NCBI RefSeq assembly: GCF_016638705.1
Contig: NZ_CP067341.1
Location: 871,501-935,500, forward strand
Source: Lysinibacillus agricola
Lineage (GTDB): Bacteria > Bacillota > Bacilli > Bacillales_A > Planococcaceae
Direction of reading: 5' to 3'
DNA: 64,000 nt
Below the pieces are notes generated by a model, which saw only the letters and a list, made by a program, of their open reading frames with translations, was not told the origin of the DNA and searched no databases. Positions within the stretch are counted from its first letter, which is position 1; each line of letters begins with the position of its first letter. Of this stretch, positions 1-8,880 are shown in pieces. The translations under genes were made by a program, and so were the position numbers.

Positions 1-555
1 GTAACGAATAATGAAGAGTATTATCAAAAATTACAATTATTCCGAAGTCATGGTATCGAGCAAACTGAGTATTCGGCTGATCAAGGTGGCTGGTATTATG
101 AAATGACGGATCTTGGTTATAATTATCGAATGACTGATTTACAAGCAGCACTTGGCTTATCTCAAATGGCAAAAATTGATACGTTTATCCAACAACGTCG
201 TGAAATTGCAGCATTTTATACGGAGGCATTTCAAGATATAGAAGGAATTATCGTTCCACAGCAGCTAGAGGGAACTAATTCCGGCTGGCATTTGTATATG
301 CTTCAGCTTGAGGGAATATCTCGTAAGTTTGTGTTTGAACAAATGAGATCTTTGAATATAGGAGTTCATGTACATTATATTCCGGTCTATTGGCACCCAT
401 ATTATAAGGAACAGGGTTATGAACGTGGAATATGTCCAATTGCAGAAATGTGGTATGAAAAAGCTTTGACATTACCAATTCATCTAAATATGACTGTAGA
501 AGATTTATCAATAATCGTGTCGAATATTAAAGAATTATTAAAACAACCGAAATAA
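1..555 (+). CDS. pseC: DegT/DnrJ-family sugar aminotransferase, PseC-like, C-terminal part
   Basis: The frame is open to the left edge, so the start and the PLP-binding lysine lie outside the window. The visible part carries the family segments LFRSHGI, DLGYNYRMTDLQAALGL and a VHYIPVYWHPYY motif, typical of PLP-dependent nucleotide-sugar aminotransferases of the DegT/DnrJ/EryC1/StrS family. The wording is closest to PseC, which makes UDP-4-amino-4,6-dideoxy-N-acetyl-altrosamine on the way to pseudaminic acid for flagellin glycosylation. The adjacent sugar-phosphate enzymes and late flagellar genes agree with that job. Another sugar aminotransferase of the same family cannot be excluded. A hairpin follows the stop. 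Confidence 0.75.
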   Translation, partial: VTNNEEYYQKLQLFRSHGIEQTEYSADQGGWYYEMTDLGYNYRMTDLQAALGLSQMAKIDTFIQQRREIAAFYTEAFQDIEGIIVPQQLEGTNSGWHLYMLQLEGISRKFVFEQMRSLNIGVHVHYIPVYWHPYYKEQGYERGICPIAEMWYEKALTLPIHLNMTVEDLSIIVSNIKELLKQPK

Positions 556-565
556 GTAGTATAAC

Positions 566-598
566 AAACAGCTTACTTTTAAAAGAGTAAGCTGTTTT
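566..598 (+). terminator. Hairpin terminator after pseC
   Basis: Arms AAACAGCTTAC and GTAAGCTGTTTT form a strong stem directly after the stop codon. The U-run is short, so termination may be partial, and pgi begins only 17 bases further on. Confidence 0.6.
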
Positions 599-614
599 AA
601 CAGGAGTTGACGAT

Positions 615-1829
615 ATGATTAATTTTCAGCCACTAACTGATCTTCCTACAATGAAAATTTCGGAAAATCCAAGCATGCAGCATTATAATCCCGTTACTAT
701 GCAAGAGCTTTTTTCGATTCAAAATGTTGCAAATCAGATAAATTCAAAAGCAAAAATTTTTCTAGTTATTGGTGTTGGTGGTTCTTTTCTTGGTGCACGT
801 GCGGTGATTGATGCTTTAACTCCTTATTTCCATACTAATAATGGTGTCGAAATTTTATATGCTGGAAATAATATGAGTGGTGCCTATTTAAAGCAGCTAT
901 TGTCTTATTTAGATACGAAGGATGTTTATGTCAATGTTATTTCAAAGTCTGGTTCAACAATGGAGCCAGCCCTTGCCTTTCGAGTTGTGAAAAAATATAT
1001 GGAGCAACGATATGGTAAAGAAACACGTAAAAGAATAATTGTTACAACTGATTCGGAAAAAGGAATTTTAAAGCAAATTGCCATTAAAGAAGGATATCGC
1101 CAATTTACTGTTCCGTCTGATGTTGGAGGACGTTATTCTGTATTTACGCCAGTAGGTTTATTACCAATTGCAGTTGCAGGTATTGATATAGAAGCTTTTG
1201 TTCGTGGGGGAAGACAAGCGGAATTAGATTTTTCTAGTGAATCGAATAGTGCAGTCGATTATGCTTGTAATCGTTATGCATTATATAAACAAGGTTATTC
1301 AGTTGAACTGCTTGCCTCGTTTGAGCCAAGACTTAATAAATTGCATGAATGGTGGAAACAGCTATTTGGAGAAAGTGAAGGGAAAGAACATAAAGGGCTA
1401 TATCCTTCAACCGTGAACTATTCGACAGATTTACACGCTATTGGACAGTTTATTCAAGATGGTAGTCGTATTATGTTTGAAACACTTATTCACTTTGATA
1501 ATATCGAAGAAGATATTGAAATCCCTTTTTCTCCTGAAAATATAGATGGTCTGAATTATTTAGCTGGTCGATCAATGAATGAGGTAAATGCAACATCAAA
1601 AGATGGGGTAGCACTCGCACATGAAGAAGGTGGCGTACCTGTTATTCGTATAGAATTGCCAAAATTAGATGCATATCATGTTGGATATTTGATGATGTTC
1701 TTTATGAAAGCGTGTGTTATCAGTGCCAACTTACTAGAGGTAAATCCATTTGATCAGCCCGGTGTAGAAGCATATAAAAATAAAATGTTAGAGTTGTTAA
1801 AGGAAGATGTGGTGAAGGTTCGTGCATAA
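615..1829 (+). CDS. pgi: Glucose-6-phosphate isomerase, short form
   Basis: Interconverts glucose-6-phosphate and fructose-6-phosphate in the cytoplasm. Visible family motifs are VIGVGGSFLGARA (sugar-phosphate loop), ISKSGSTMEPALAF, VGGRYSVFTPVGLLPIA, EWWKQLFGESEGK and NPFDQPGVEAYK near the C-terminus. At 404 residues it is roughly 40-45 shorter than the usual Bacillus enzyme, and the missing part is all at the N-terminus. An aggag ribosome site precedes the ATG. The reading frame overlaps the next gene, pgcA, by 8 bases, so the two are translationally coupled. Placed behind a sugar aminotransferase, this may be a second Pgi serving surface-glycan precursor supply rather than central glycolysis; that is inference. 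Confidence 0.85.
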   Translation: MINFQPLTDLPTMKISENPSMQHYNPVTMQELFSIQNVANQINSKAKIFLVIGVGGSFLGARAVIDALTPYFHTNNGVEILYAGNNMSGAYLKQLLSYLDTKDVYVNVISKSGSTMEPALAFRVVKKYMEQRYGKETRKRIIVTTDSEKGILKQIAIKEGYRQFTVPSDVGGRYSVFTPVGLLPIAVAGIDIEAFVRGGRQAELDFSSESNSAVDYACNRYALYKQGYSVELLASFEPRLNKLHEWWKQLFGESEGKEHKGLYPSTVNYSTDLHAIGQFIQDGSRIMFETLIHFDNIEEDIEIPFSPENIDGLNYLAGRSMNEVNATSKDGVALAHEEGGVPVIRIELPKLDAYHVGYLMMFFMKACVISANLLEVNPFDQPGVEAYKNKMLELLKEDVVKVRA

Positions 1830-3519
1830 AGAATTGTATGAGTTGTGGCGACAAAAAGCGAATAGTATGTATCAAGATGAACTGCTGGAAATTGCTGATA
1901 ATAAACAAGCGATAGAAGATCATTTCTATCAATTAGTTCCTTTCGGTACAGGTGGGATGAGGGGAAAGCTAGGAGCTGGCACCAATCGTATCAATATTCA
2001 TACCATACGTTTAGTTGCTGAAGGATTAGCTCGTCAAATTGAATGTCAGGGAGAAACGGCGAAAATAAGTGGTGTCGTTATTGCGTATGATACACGTCAT
2101 TTTTCTAAAGAATTTGCATATGAAACAGCAGGAGTTTTGGCTGCGCATGGTATACAAAGTTATGTATTCAGTGAAAGTAGACCAACCCCTGAGCTTAGTT
2201 TTGCAGTCCGTTATTTAGCAGCTTATGCCGGGGTAGTTATTACAGCAAGTCATAATCCTAAAGAATACAATGGTTTTAAAGTGTATGGGCAGGACGGAGC
2301 GCAATTAACACCTCAATTTGCCGATGAAGTCTTTGAACACATGAAAAGAGTAGAAGATATTTTTAAAATCCATTCCCTCACAAAAGATGAATTATTTACA
2401 TCGGGTTATTGCATTGAGATGCTAGAAAAATTGGATGATGCGTATAATGCTGCCCTAAAAACACTTGTTCAAGCTAATGGTAAAAAGGATGTAAACATAG
2501 TCTATACTCCTTTGCATGGTGCAGGTCTTGTGCCGACAAAGCGTGCTTTAAAAGAGGCAGGCTTTACAAATGTACATATTGTTAACGAACAAGCTATTCA
2601 AGATGGCGATTTTCCAACAGTGCTGTATCCCAATCCTGAAGAAACTCTTGCCTTTCAAATGGGGATTGCTTTAGGGAAGGAAGTTGAAGCTGAATTAATA
2701 CTAGCTACAGATCCAGATGCTGATCGTCTTGGTGTAGCGATACTTAATGAAGACCAGTATCAACTTTTGACAGGGAACCAACTTGGAGCTTTATTGTTAA
2801 ACTATATACTTTCTACAAAGCAACTAGTAGGAAATTTACCTTCGAATGGGGCAGTGTTAAAAACTATTGTAACCTCAGAGTTAGGGACAGCAATTGCAGA
2901 TAGTTTCAACATACAAACAATAAATACACTTACAGGTTTTAAATATATTGCTGAGAAAATCGCAGAATTTGAAACAACTAGTGAGCATTCATTTTTATTT
3001 GGCTATGAAGAAAGCTACGGGTATCTAGCAGGAAGTTTTGTAAGAGATAAAGATGCAGTACAAATTGCGCTCTTAACTGTAGAAATGGCTTCTTATTATA
3101 AAGAGCAAAATCTATCACTTTTAGATGTGCTGAACTCCCTTTACCAGCAACATGGATACTATCAAGAAAAATTGTTGTCATTTACATATGAGGGGATAGA
3201 GGGGCAGAAGCGAATAACCAATATTATGGAGCACTTTAGAAAAAACAAATCTATCGAAATGGCTGGAATCAAAGTTATAGCAACAGAAGATTACAAAGCA
3301 GGATTTACATATCTTGCAAACGGTGAGAAACAAGCGTTATCTTTATCGAAAACAGATGTTCTCAAATATAGATTAAAAGATGGTTCATGGATTTGTATTC
3401 GACCTTCGGGAACAGAACCGAAATGTAAGATTTACATTGGAGTACGAAAGGATAGCGAAACAGAAGCATTTGAAGCCATGATTAATATAGAAGAGTATAT
3501 GCAAAAAATGATTAATTAA
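1822..3519 (+). CDS. pgcA: Alpha-phosphoglucomutase / phosphomannomutase
   Basis: Converts glucose-6-phosphate to glucose-1-phosphate, the precursor of UDP-glucose for wall polymers and glycolipids. The 565-residue length fits the PgcA family. Motifs visible: FGTGGMRGKLGAGTNR near the N-terminus, the catalytic phosphoserine loop TASHNPKEYNGFKVYG, the metal loop ATDPDADRLG, FGYEESYGYL (sugar-binding), and RPSGTEPKCKIY (phosphate-binding) at the C-terminus. The start is a GTG lying inside the end of pgi, so expression depends on pgi translation. Together the pair drives fructose-6-phosphate towards glucose-1-phosphate. Confidence 0.88.
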   Translation: MHKELYELWRQKANSMYQDELLEIADNKQAIEDHFYQLVPFGTGGMRGKLGAGTNRINIHTIRLVAEGLARQIECQGETAKISGVVIAYDTRHFSKEFAYETAGVLAAHGIQSYVFSESRPTPELSFAVRYLAAYAGVVITASHNPKEYNGFKVYGQDGAQLTPQFADEVFEHMKRVEDIFKIHSLTKDELFTSGYCIEMLEKLDDAYNAALKTLVQANGKKDVNIVYTPLHGAGLVPTKRALKEAGFTNVHIVNEQAIQDGDFPTVLYPNPEETLAFQMGIALGKEVEAELILATDPDADRLGVAILNEDQYQLLTGNQLGALLLNYILSTKQLVGNLPSNGAVLKTIVTSELGTAIADSFNIQTINTLTGFKYIAEKIAEFETTSEHSFLFGYEESYGYLAGSFVRDKDAVQIALLTVEMASYYKEQNLSLLDVLNSLYQQHGYYQEKLLSFTYEGIEGQKRITNIMEHFRKNKSIEMAGIKVIATEDYKAGFTYLANGEKQALSLSKTDVLKYRLKDGSWICIRPSGTEPKCKIYIGVRKDSETEAFEAMINIEEYMQKMIN

Positions 3520-3524
3520 AAATT

Positions 3525-3568
3525 AAAAAACCTCGAATTCTGCATATTGTCTGATTTCGAGGTTTTTT
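3525..3568 (+). terminator. Intrinsic terminator after pgcA
   Basis: AAAAAACCTCGAA pairs with TTCGAGGTTTTTT across an 18-base loop. It ends the sugar operon before the flagellar genes. Confidence 0.85.
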
Positions 3569-3636
3569 AACTATAGCTTGTCTAAAAATGAAATGAAGAC
3601 TTAACAAGATACTAAGCATTTGTTTACCAAAAAACG

Positions 3637-3663
3637 TGAAACTATACAAAATCCTTCCGATAA
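3637..3663 (+). promoter_or_regulatory. SigD-like promoter for flaG operon
   Basis: TGAA, exactly 15 bases, then TCCGATAA, compared with the B. subtilis SigD consensus TAAA-N15-GCCGATAT. It lies about 40 bases before the flaG start, and late flagellar genes of this type are SigD-dependent in B. subtilis. Confidence 0.6.
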
Positions 3664-3702
3664 TAATGGTAAGCAATTGAAAAGTTTAGGAGGTTGAGTT
3701 AA

Positions 3703-4089
3703 ATGCGTATTGCATCGCAAGGGCAGTCAAATGATACGGTTTCTGCACCAACTAATACAAAAGCAATGAATGTGCAAGAAAATATGACGCCTAATGTTTC
3801 AACAGTAACCATCTCTCAACCGGTAGTAGAAAATACATCTACTGTTGGAGAAGAGCAGGAAATTTCAAAGGACAAATTACAACAAGCTATAGATGTTGTA
3901 AATGAATTTCTAGAAATAAATCATAGTTCTTCAAAATTTGTCTATCATGAAGGTTTAGATCGCTATTATGTAACAATAGTTAATCGTGATACAGATGAAG
4001 TAGTTAAAGAGATTCCACCCAAAAAAATATTAGATGCTTTCTATGAAATGCAAAAGATGGTGGGAATGATTGTAGACGAGAAAATTTAA
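3703..4089 (+). CDS. flaG: Flagellar protein FlaG
   Basis: A 128-residue protein with a disordered, Thr/Gln-rich N-terminal half and a conserved C-terminal FlaG domain (LQQAIDVVNEFLEINHSS, FVYHEGLDRYYVTIVN, VVKEIPPKKILDAFYEM). FlaG is a small protein of unclear detail that influences filament length and is normally encoded directly before fliD. The AGGAGG site sits 7-8 bases before ATG. A SigD-like promoter lies upstream and fliD follows after 23 bases, so the two are very probably cotranscribed. Confidence 0.88.
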   Translation: MRIASQGQSNDTVSAPTNTKAMNVQENMTPNVSTVTISQPVVENTSTVGEEQEISKDKLQQAIDVVNEFLEINHSSSKFVYHEGLDRYYVTIVNRDTDEVVKEIPPKKILDAFYEMQKMVGMIVDEKI

Positions 4090-4112
4090 ACGAAAATTAG
4101 GAGGAAATAAAC

Positions 4113-6467
4113 ATGGTAATGAGAATGGGTGGATTAGCGTCAGGGATGGATATTGATAGTCTTGTAGAGAAGCTGATGCAGGCAGAAAGAGTGCCTTTGA
4201 ATAAAGCTTTTCAAAAAAAGCAAACATTCGAATGGCAACGTGATGCGTATCGCAATGTAAACACGACACTAAAAAAACTAGATGACTTTTTATACAAAAA
4301 TACATTTTTACAAAGTCAAATGATGAAAAAAACTGCTACTTCTTCAAATGATAAGTTAGTATCTGTTAATGCAACTAATAGTGCCACGGGTACACTCAAT
4401 ATCGAAAGTGTGACACAGTTAGCCACTGCAACACAACTAGTAGGGAAGCAAACTGAATATACAGGTAGTACGAAATTAACTGAATTAGGTATAACGGAAA
4501 CATCTTTAGAGTTAAGTTCTATAGATAAAGATGGGAATTTAGCAGCCAAACCTACTACAATTAGTTTCGATCCGAATAAAGATACGGTGAATGATTTAGT
4601 TAAAAAGATAAATGAAAGTAAAGCGGGTGTAACGGCTTTATTTGAAAATGGGAGACTTTCTTTAACTGCAAACAATACAGGTAGTGTGAAAAGTGGATCA
4701 GGTGAGATTGTTTTCGGAAAAGAAGGAAAAGATGTATTTGACGCGTTAGGCTTTGCAAATGAAGCAGAAGTTTCAAAAAGAGAAGGCCAGAATGCCATTT
4801 TACAAGTGAATGGAATTTCAATGGAGCGCTCATCCAATAAAGTGAATATTTCTGGTTATGAAATTATATTAAAGGAAACATTCAACGCTAATGCAGGTGC
4901 AAAAGAGCGTTTAATCGTAGCACAAAAAGAACGAGATAATGCGGATAAAGCTTTAAATGGTACAGGTGGATTAAAGGACATTAGAAATGCTGCTCGCGAA
5001 ACATTTGAAAAATACCGCGATACTGATTACAAAGATGCCTATGAAACTCTTTTTGGCATTAATGAATTAAGTCAAGACCAACAAACGAAATTTAATGGGC
5101 TTTCAAGTGTGGGAAAAGTAGCTCATTTAGAAACTACCGATTTAGAGGCACTTAGGGATTTAGGTATAACAGATTTCTCAAATGAAGCTAAAGTGAAAGA
5201 AATTATTAGTGATGAGACAAACGGCCTATCAGATGATCAAAGAGCAAAATTAATTTCTTTATCAGGCAAAGATTTAGAAGCATTAAACAGCTCAGATGGG
5301 GAAGCATTATTGGAAAGAGCAAAGCAAGTTGATTTTGAAAATTCTTATAAAACGCTTGATAAAAAGTTTTTATCTGAATTATCATCAGAGGATATTAATT
5401 TTTTAGCGTCTATTAAAGGTAAGAATAGTGCTGAAATTGACGAAGCATTCGCAGGTGCGACAGAAGATATTCGAAAGAAATTTGATGGTTTAGACCGAGT
5501 AGATTTAGGGAAATTGTCTGATTTGGCTGACGATGGCAACTTAGATAAATTCAAATCATTTTATGCGATTGATAAACAAAATCAAGATTATAGTGCTGCA
5601 TATAAAGCAGCAGAAAATGCTGTTACGGCTGGTGAAAAACGATTAGCTGAAGCAGAAAAATCATTAGAAAATGCTAATGCTGCTGTGGATGCTACCAAAG
5701 ATGATACATCACCATCTGTAGTAGCTGTTAGTGTGAATTCTACAATAGAAACAGAGTCTATTAAAGATCGCATTAAAGAATTTGTCGAAAGCTATAATGA
5801 GATGTTAGATTCGTTAAACGGTTTATTGAAAGAAAAAAAATATCGTGACTACCCACCATTAACAACAGAACAGCGTGAAGATATGTCAGAAAGTGAGCAG
5901 AAGCTTTGGGATGAAAAAGCAAAAAGTGGCCTTTTACGTAGTGATTCACTAATCCGTGAAGGTCTGTCTAAAATGCGTACGCAATTTATAAGCCCGGTGA
6001 GTGGTCTTGGTGATAAAACGATGGATGCATTGGCTGAAATCGGAATTACAACTTCGAAAAATACATCAGACGGCGGCAAGCTTGTTATTGATGACAAAAA
6101 ATTGGATGCAGCTTTAGAAAAAGATCCGCAACAAGTTGTTGATATTTTTACAAAAACAGGAAGTGTTACTACAACATATGATGCTGATAAAAAGCGCAAT
6201 GTTACGGAGGACTCACGAGGAATTACTCAACGTTTGCGTAATGAAATTAAAAATCTTACTCAGAGTATTGAGAAAAAAGCAGGAAGAGAAGGCGCAACAG
6301 AACAATCGTATAATATAGGTAAAAACATTGTTGATACGGACAATCGTATCACGAAGTTACAAGCAAAATTAAAAGATATCGAAGCTCGATACTGGAAACA
6401 ATTCACCGCTATGGAACAAGCAATCAATAAAGCAAATCAACAATCTAGTATGTTCATGCAAGGTTAA
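4113..6467 (+). CDS. fliD: Flagellar filament cap FliD with a large internal insertion
   Basis: FliD caps the filament tip and folds incoming flagellin. Residues 1-110 hold the conserved N-terminal domain (GLASGMDIDSLVEKLM) and about 540-784 hold the C-terminal domain (SIKDRIKEFVESYNEML, then GITTSKNTSDGGKLVID and a final coiled coil). The protein is 784 residues, against about 500 in B. subtilis. The extra roughly 270 residues (about 262-535) fall between the D2 strand ending in VNISGYEIILKETF and SPSVVAVSVN. They are acidic, Lys/Ala/Asp-rich and predicted helical by eye, with repeated LSxxDxxxLxS motifs. The exposed D2/D3 part of FliD is known to vary. An AGGAGG site precedes the ATG. Confidence 0.88.
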   Translation: MVMRMGGLASGMDIDSLVEKLMQAERVPLNKAFQKKQTFEWQRDAYRNVNTTLKKLDDFLYKNTFLQSQMMKKTATSSNDKLVSVNATNSATGTLNIESVTQLATATQLVGKQTEYTGSTKLTELGITETSLELSSIDKDGNLAAKPTTISFDPNKDTVNDLVKKINESKAGVTALFENGRLSLTANNTGSVKSGSGEIVFGKEGKDVFDALGFANEAEVSKREGQNAILQVNGISMERSSNKVNISGYEIILKETFNANAGAKERLIVAQKERDNADKALNGTGGLKDIRNAARETFEKYRDTDYKDAYETLFGINELSQDQQTKFNGLSSVGKVAHLETTDLEALRDLGITDFSNEAKVKEIISDETNGLSDDQRAKLISLSGKDLEALNSSDGEALLERAKQVDFENSYKTLDKKFLSELSSEDINFLASIKGKNSAEIDEAFAGATEDIRKKFDGLDRVDLGKLSDLADDGNLDKFKSFYAIDKQNQDYSAAYKAAENAVTAGEKRLAEAEKSLENANAAVDATKDDTSPSVVAVSVNSTIETESIKDRIKEFVESYNEMLDSLNGLLKEKKYRDYPPLTTEQREDMSESEQKLWDEKAKSGLLRSDSLIREGLSKMRTQFISPVSGLGDKTMDALAEIGITTSKNTSDGGKLVIDDKKLDAALEKDPQQVVDIFTKTGSVTTTYDADKKRNVTEDSRGITQRLRNEIKNLTQSIEKKAGREGATEQSYNIGKNIVDTDNRITKLQAKLKDIEARYWKQFTAMEQAINKANQQSSMFMQG

Positions 6468-6507
6468 GGTTTGGCGGTGTTTCTAATTAGCAAAGTAGGA
6501 GAAAATT

Positions 6508-6867
6508 ATGCAACTAATAGATCAACTATTGCAGGTGTCAGCTAATTTATTCAAACTTTTGGGCGATGCTCCAAATGGTGAAGAGCGTGATGAATATATT
6601 GACAATATCAATAGCATGTTGGACAAGCGTGGAACAATTATTGAAGGTTTAGTTCAAGAAGGCTTTCGCTTCGATGAACAGAATCGCGTTCATCGTATGT
6701 TATTAGAATTAGATAATGGGATAAAAGAACGATTGGCTACTGTCATGAGCGCCGTAAAGCAGGATATGGCAAACCTACAGAAAACGAAAAAAAGTGAAGG
6801 GCAATATTTCGATCCATACTCGAATGTTCGTGTGATGGATGGGATGTATTATGACAAAAAGAATTAA
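6508..6867 (+). CDS. fliT: FliT-like flagellar chaperone
   Basis: A 119-residue, mainly helical protein with heptad-like spacing (LIDQLLQVSANLFKLL, then MLLELDNGIKERLATVM), lying between fliD and fliS. In Bacillus the fliD operon carries fliS and fliT, and FliT is the export chaperone for the cap protein FliD. Sequence similarity to FliT is weak by eye, and the name rests mostly on size, composition and position. The order here is fliD-fliT-fliS rather than fliD-fliS-fliT. Spacing to fliD is 40 bases. Confidence 0.6.
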   Translation: MQLIDQLLQVSANLFKLLGDAPNGEERDEYIDNINSMLDKRGTIIEGLVQEGFRFDEQNRVHRMLLELDNGIKERLATVMSAVKQDMANLQKTKKSEGQYFDPYSNVRVMDGMYYDKKN

Positions 6868-6943
6868 TATTTACCTATTAGCTTTTCTTCGTAAGATGGT
6901 TTAAACTAGTAAATAAGTAACCTTTAAAAGGAGTTGTCCTTTA

Positions 6944-7354
6944 TTGGCAGCAAATTTAACAGCACAAAATGCGTATAAACAAAATAGTGTTACCACTGCT
7001 TCCCCTGGCGAGCTTACGTTAATGCTTTATAATGGATGCTTGAAGTTCCTGCACAAGGCTAAACTGGCCATCCAGGAAAAGAATATCCAAGAGAAAAATA
7101 CGAATCTTCAAAAAGCACAGGCGATTATTAGTGAGCTAATGTCTACACTAAATATGGACATTGAAATTTCTAAGCAAATGCTATCTCTATATGAATATAT
7201 AAATCATCGTTTAGTAGAGGCAAACATTCAAAATGATGTCACTATTATTGAAGAAGTTGAGGGGCTTGTGACGGAATTCCGTGATACATGGAAGGAAGTT
7301 ATTCGCATCAATCGACAGCAGCAATTCGGTCAGGGTAACACTGGACAAATTTAG
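6944..7354 (+). CDS. fliS: Flagellin export chaperone FliS
   Basis: FliS binds the C-terminus of flagellin in the cytoplasm and prevents early polymerisation. The 136-residue protein shows the family signature NAYKQNSVTTASPGELTLMLY, then YNGCLKFLHKA and a helical bundle ending in FRDTWKEVI. The start is a TTG with AAAAGGAG about 10 bases upstream, and no closer ATG fits the conserved N-terminus. It is the last gene of the flaG-fliD-fliT-fliS unit and is followed by a terminator. Confidence 0.9.
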   Translation: MAANLTAQNAYKQNSVTTASPGELTLMLYNGCLKFLHKAKLAIQEKNIQEKNTNLQKAQAIISELMSTLNMDIEISKQMLSLYEYINHRLVEANIQNDVTIIEEVEGLVTEFRDTWKEVIRINRQQQFGQGNTGQI

Positions 7355-7361
7355 ACAACAT

Positions 7362-7393
7362 AAGAGGCCATCGAATGATGATGGTCTCTTTTC
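7362..7393 (+). terminator. Intrinsic terminator after fliS
   Basis: AAGAGGCCATC pairs with GATGGTCTCTT followed by TTTCTTT. Confidence 0.75.
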
Positions 7394-7566
7394 TTTGCGA
7401 GAAAGACGAGACACGGCATTTAAATCATACAAAAGGGAACCGTTTAAGTAGTCATAAAATAGGCCTTTAATCGGTAAAATATGTTACTTATTCCCTCTAG
7501 ATGTAAAACATGCATCGTGTCATAATCAAGCTAAATAGATGTTTAGAATAGTATTGGGGTGGGTAG

Positions 7567-7950
7567 ATGATATTTAAGCGCCAGGAAGGTTTTCGATTTA
7601 AATTCGATGAGCCTGTTAAAATGACTTTTGCAATATATGAGAATGGCAGAGTCAATCAAGCACAAACGGCAATGGCTGATTTGCTCGATATTAGTCCACG
7701 AGGTTTGAAGATGTTTACTGAGGTGGATTTAGGAGTCAATCCTCCTCCTCTAGATTTACGCTTTGTTCTTGATACAAGAGAGGTACGAGCCTATGGTGAA
7801 ATAATTTGGAGCCGTCCTTTTGGTAATGGTAAGCAGTATGGCGTGAATTTCAATAATCAAGAATCGGTTGAAGATTTGATTGTCGAAGAGTTGAAGCTAC
7901 GCCGAAGAAAAGAAGCGGATGAGGCAAAACTAAATAATATTAATTCCTAA
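7567..7950 (+). CDS. PilZ-domain protein
   Basis: A 127-residue single-domain protein. The PilZ-like features are an N-terminal charged strand (RFKFDEPVKMTF), the LLDISPRGLKM motif that matches the D/N-x-S-x-x-G element, and YGVNF near the end of the barrel, followed by a charged tail. PilZ domains bind cyclic-di-GMP or its effectors and often control motility. The normal first RxxxR element is not clearly present, so binding of the nucleotide is uncertain. It lies between the flagellar chaperone genes and hpf, where B. subtilis has no such gene, and a motility role is plausible. Confidence 0.65.
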   Translation: MIFKRQEGFRFKFDEPVKMTFAIYENGRVNQAQTAMADLLDISPRGLKMFTEVDLGVNPPPLDLRFVLDTREVRAYGEIIWSRPFGNGKQYGVNFNNQESVEDLIVEELKLRRRKEADEAKLNNINS

Positions 7951-7980
7951 AAATTTTTGTGAAAAAAAGAATTATTTTAG

Positions 7981-8007
7981 AGGAATTTCTCATACTTGTG
8001 TAGAAAT
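7981..8007 (+). promoter_or_regulatory. Possible SigH-type promoter of hpf
   Basis: AGGAATT, then 14 bases, then AGAAAT resembles the SigH pattern AGGAWWT-N12-14-RGAAT. In B. subtilis the equivalent gene is read from SigH and SigB promoters. The -10 part departs from consensus. Confidence 0.35.
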
Positions 8008-8040
8008 ATATAGTATAGCAGTTATAAAGGAGGAGTTTAC

Positions 8041-8592
8041 ATGTTAAACTTTAACATTCGCGGTGAAAATATTGAGGTAACTCCAGCTATTCGAGAGTAT
8101 GTTGAAAACAAAATCGAGAAAGTTGAACGTTATTTTAATGAAGATGTTAACGCCAACGCTAACGTAAATTTAAAGGTTTATAATGACAAGCAAACTAAAG
8201 TGGAAGTTACAATTCCGATGAAAAACTTAACTCTTCGTGCAGAAGAGCGTCATAATGATATGTATGCTGCGGTTGACTTAATTGTTGATAAATTAGAACG
8301 TCAAATCCGTAAGCATAAAACAAAGGTAAACCGTAAATTCCGTGAGCGTGAAGGTACAGGCCTTTATTTTGCTACAACTCAAGCTGTAGCTGATACAGCT
8401 TCAGAGGAAGAAGAATACTCTATTGTTCGTACAAAACAATTTGATTTAAAACCGATGGATCAAGAAGAAGCTGTATTACAAATGAATATGCTAGGGCATG
8501 ATTTCTATATCTTTACAGATGCGGAATCAAACGGCACAAATATTGTCTATAAACGCAAAGACGGTAAATACGGCTTAATTGAAACAACTTAA
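8041..8592 (+). CDS. hpf: Ribosome hibernation promoting factor, long form
   Basis: Long HPF dimerises 70S ribosomes into inactive 100S particles in stationary phase. Residues 1-100 form the S30AE domain (MLNFNIRGENIEVTPAIREY, then LTLRAEERHNDMYAAVDLIVDKLERQI, with a basic RKHKTKVNRKF stretch). Residues about 125-183 form the C-terminal dimerisation domain (IVRTKQFDLKPMDQEEAVLQ, LGHDFYIFTDAES, YGLIE). The 183-residue length is that of the long form. AAAGGAGG lies 6-8 bases before ATG, and a terminator follows. As in Bacillus it lies between flagellar genes and secA. Confidence 0.93.
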   Translation: MLNFNIRGENIEVTPAIREYVENKIEKVERYFNEDVNANANVNLKVYNDKQTKVEVTIPMKNLTLRAEERHNDMYAAVDLIVDKLERQIRKHKTKVNRKFREREGTGLYFATTQAVADTASEEEEYSIVRTKQFDLKPMDQEEAVLQMNMLGHDFYIFTDAESNGTNIVYKRKDGKYGLIETT

Positions 8593-8605
8593 ATTTTATA
8601 TGAAC

Positions 8606-8637
8606 AAAAGGCTCTCGCCATAGCGGGAGTCTTTTTT
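8606..8637 (+). terminator. Intrinsic terminator after hpf
   Basis: AAAGGCTCTCGC pairs with GCGGGAGTCTTT across CATA, followed by TTT. Confidence 0.8.
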
Positions 8638-8880
8638 ATCTTCATTCAGTAGAAAATTATTATCTCAATAGGTGATGGAATGATTGCAGGTATATTTTTT
8701 CTCCAAACGCCTACTGAATAAAGATAAGCCTCTGGCAGATGTCACGGATTTTGAAAGGAGTCAATATATGGATATTAGCCTAAAACCGTCGCTTCCTGCG
8801 ACAACGGCTAACTGACCTGCGTCGTGCAGGCCTTAGCACAATTCAAAATCCGGACGCAATTACGCCAAGGCGAAATTGAT
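8636..8880. repeat. Structured inverted-repeat block between hpf and secA
   Basis: This gene-free stretch holds nested dyads. A first pair is TTATCTTCATTCAGTAG at 8636-8652 against CTACTGAATAAAGATAAG at 8711-8728. A second is GTCACGGATTTTGAA at 8741-8755 against TTCAAAATCCGGAC at 8842-8855. Inside or next to these are CCTGC-gtcgt-GCAGG at about 8816-8830 and a 10-bp perfect hairpin at 8857-8878 (CAATT-aCGCC-aa-GGCG-aATTG type). Part of the second dyad recurs near 40.17 kb. I see no coding potential. It could be a mobile hairpin repeat or a structured leader of secA. Confidence 0.6.

Noticed and set aside
4316..4837. Long minus-strand frame inside fliD
   Set aside because: It is antisense to a strongly supported gene, and its protein has the low-complexity look of a reverse reading.
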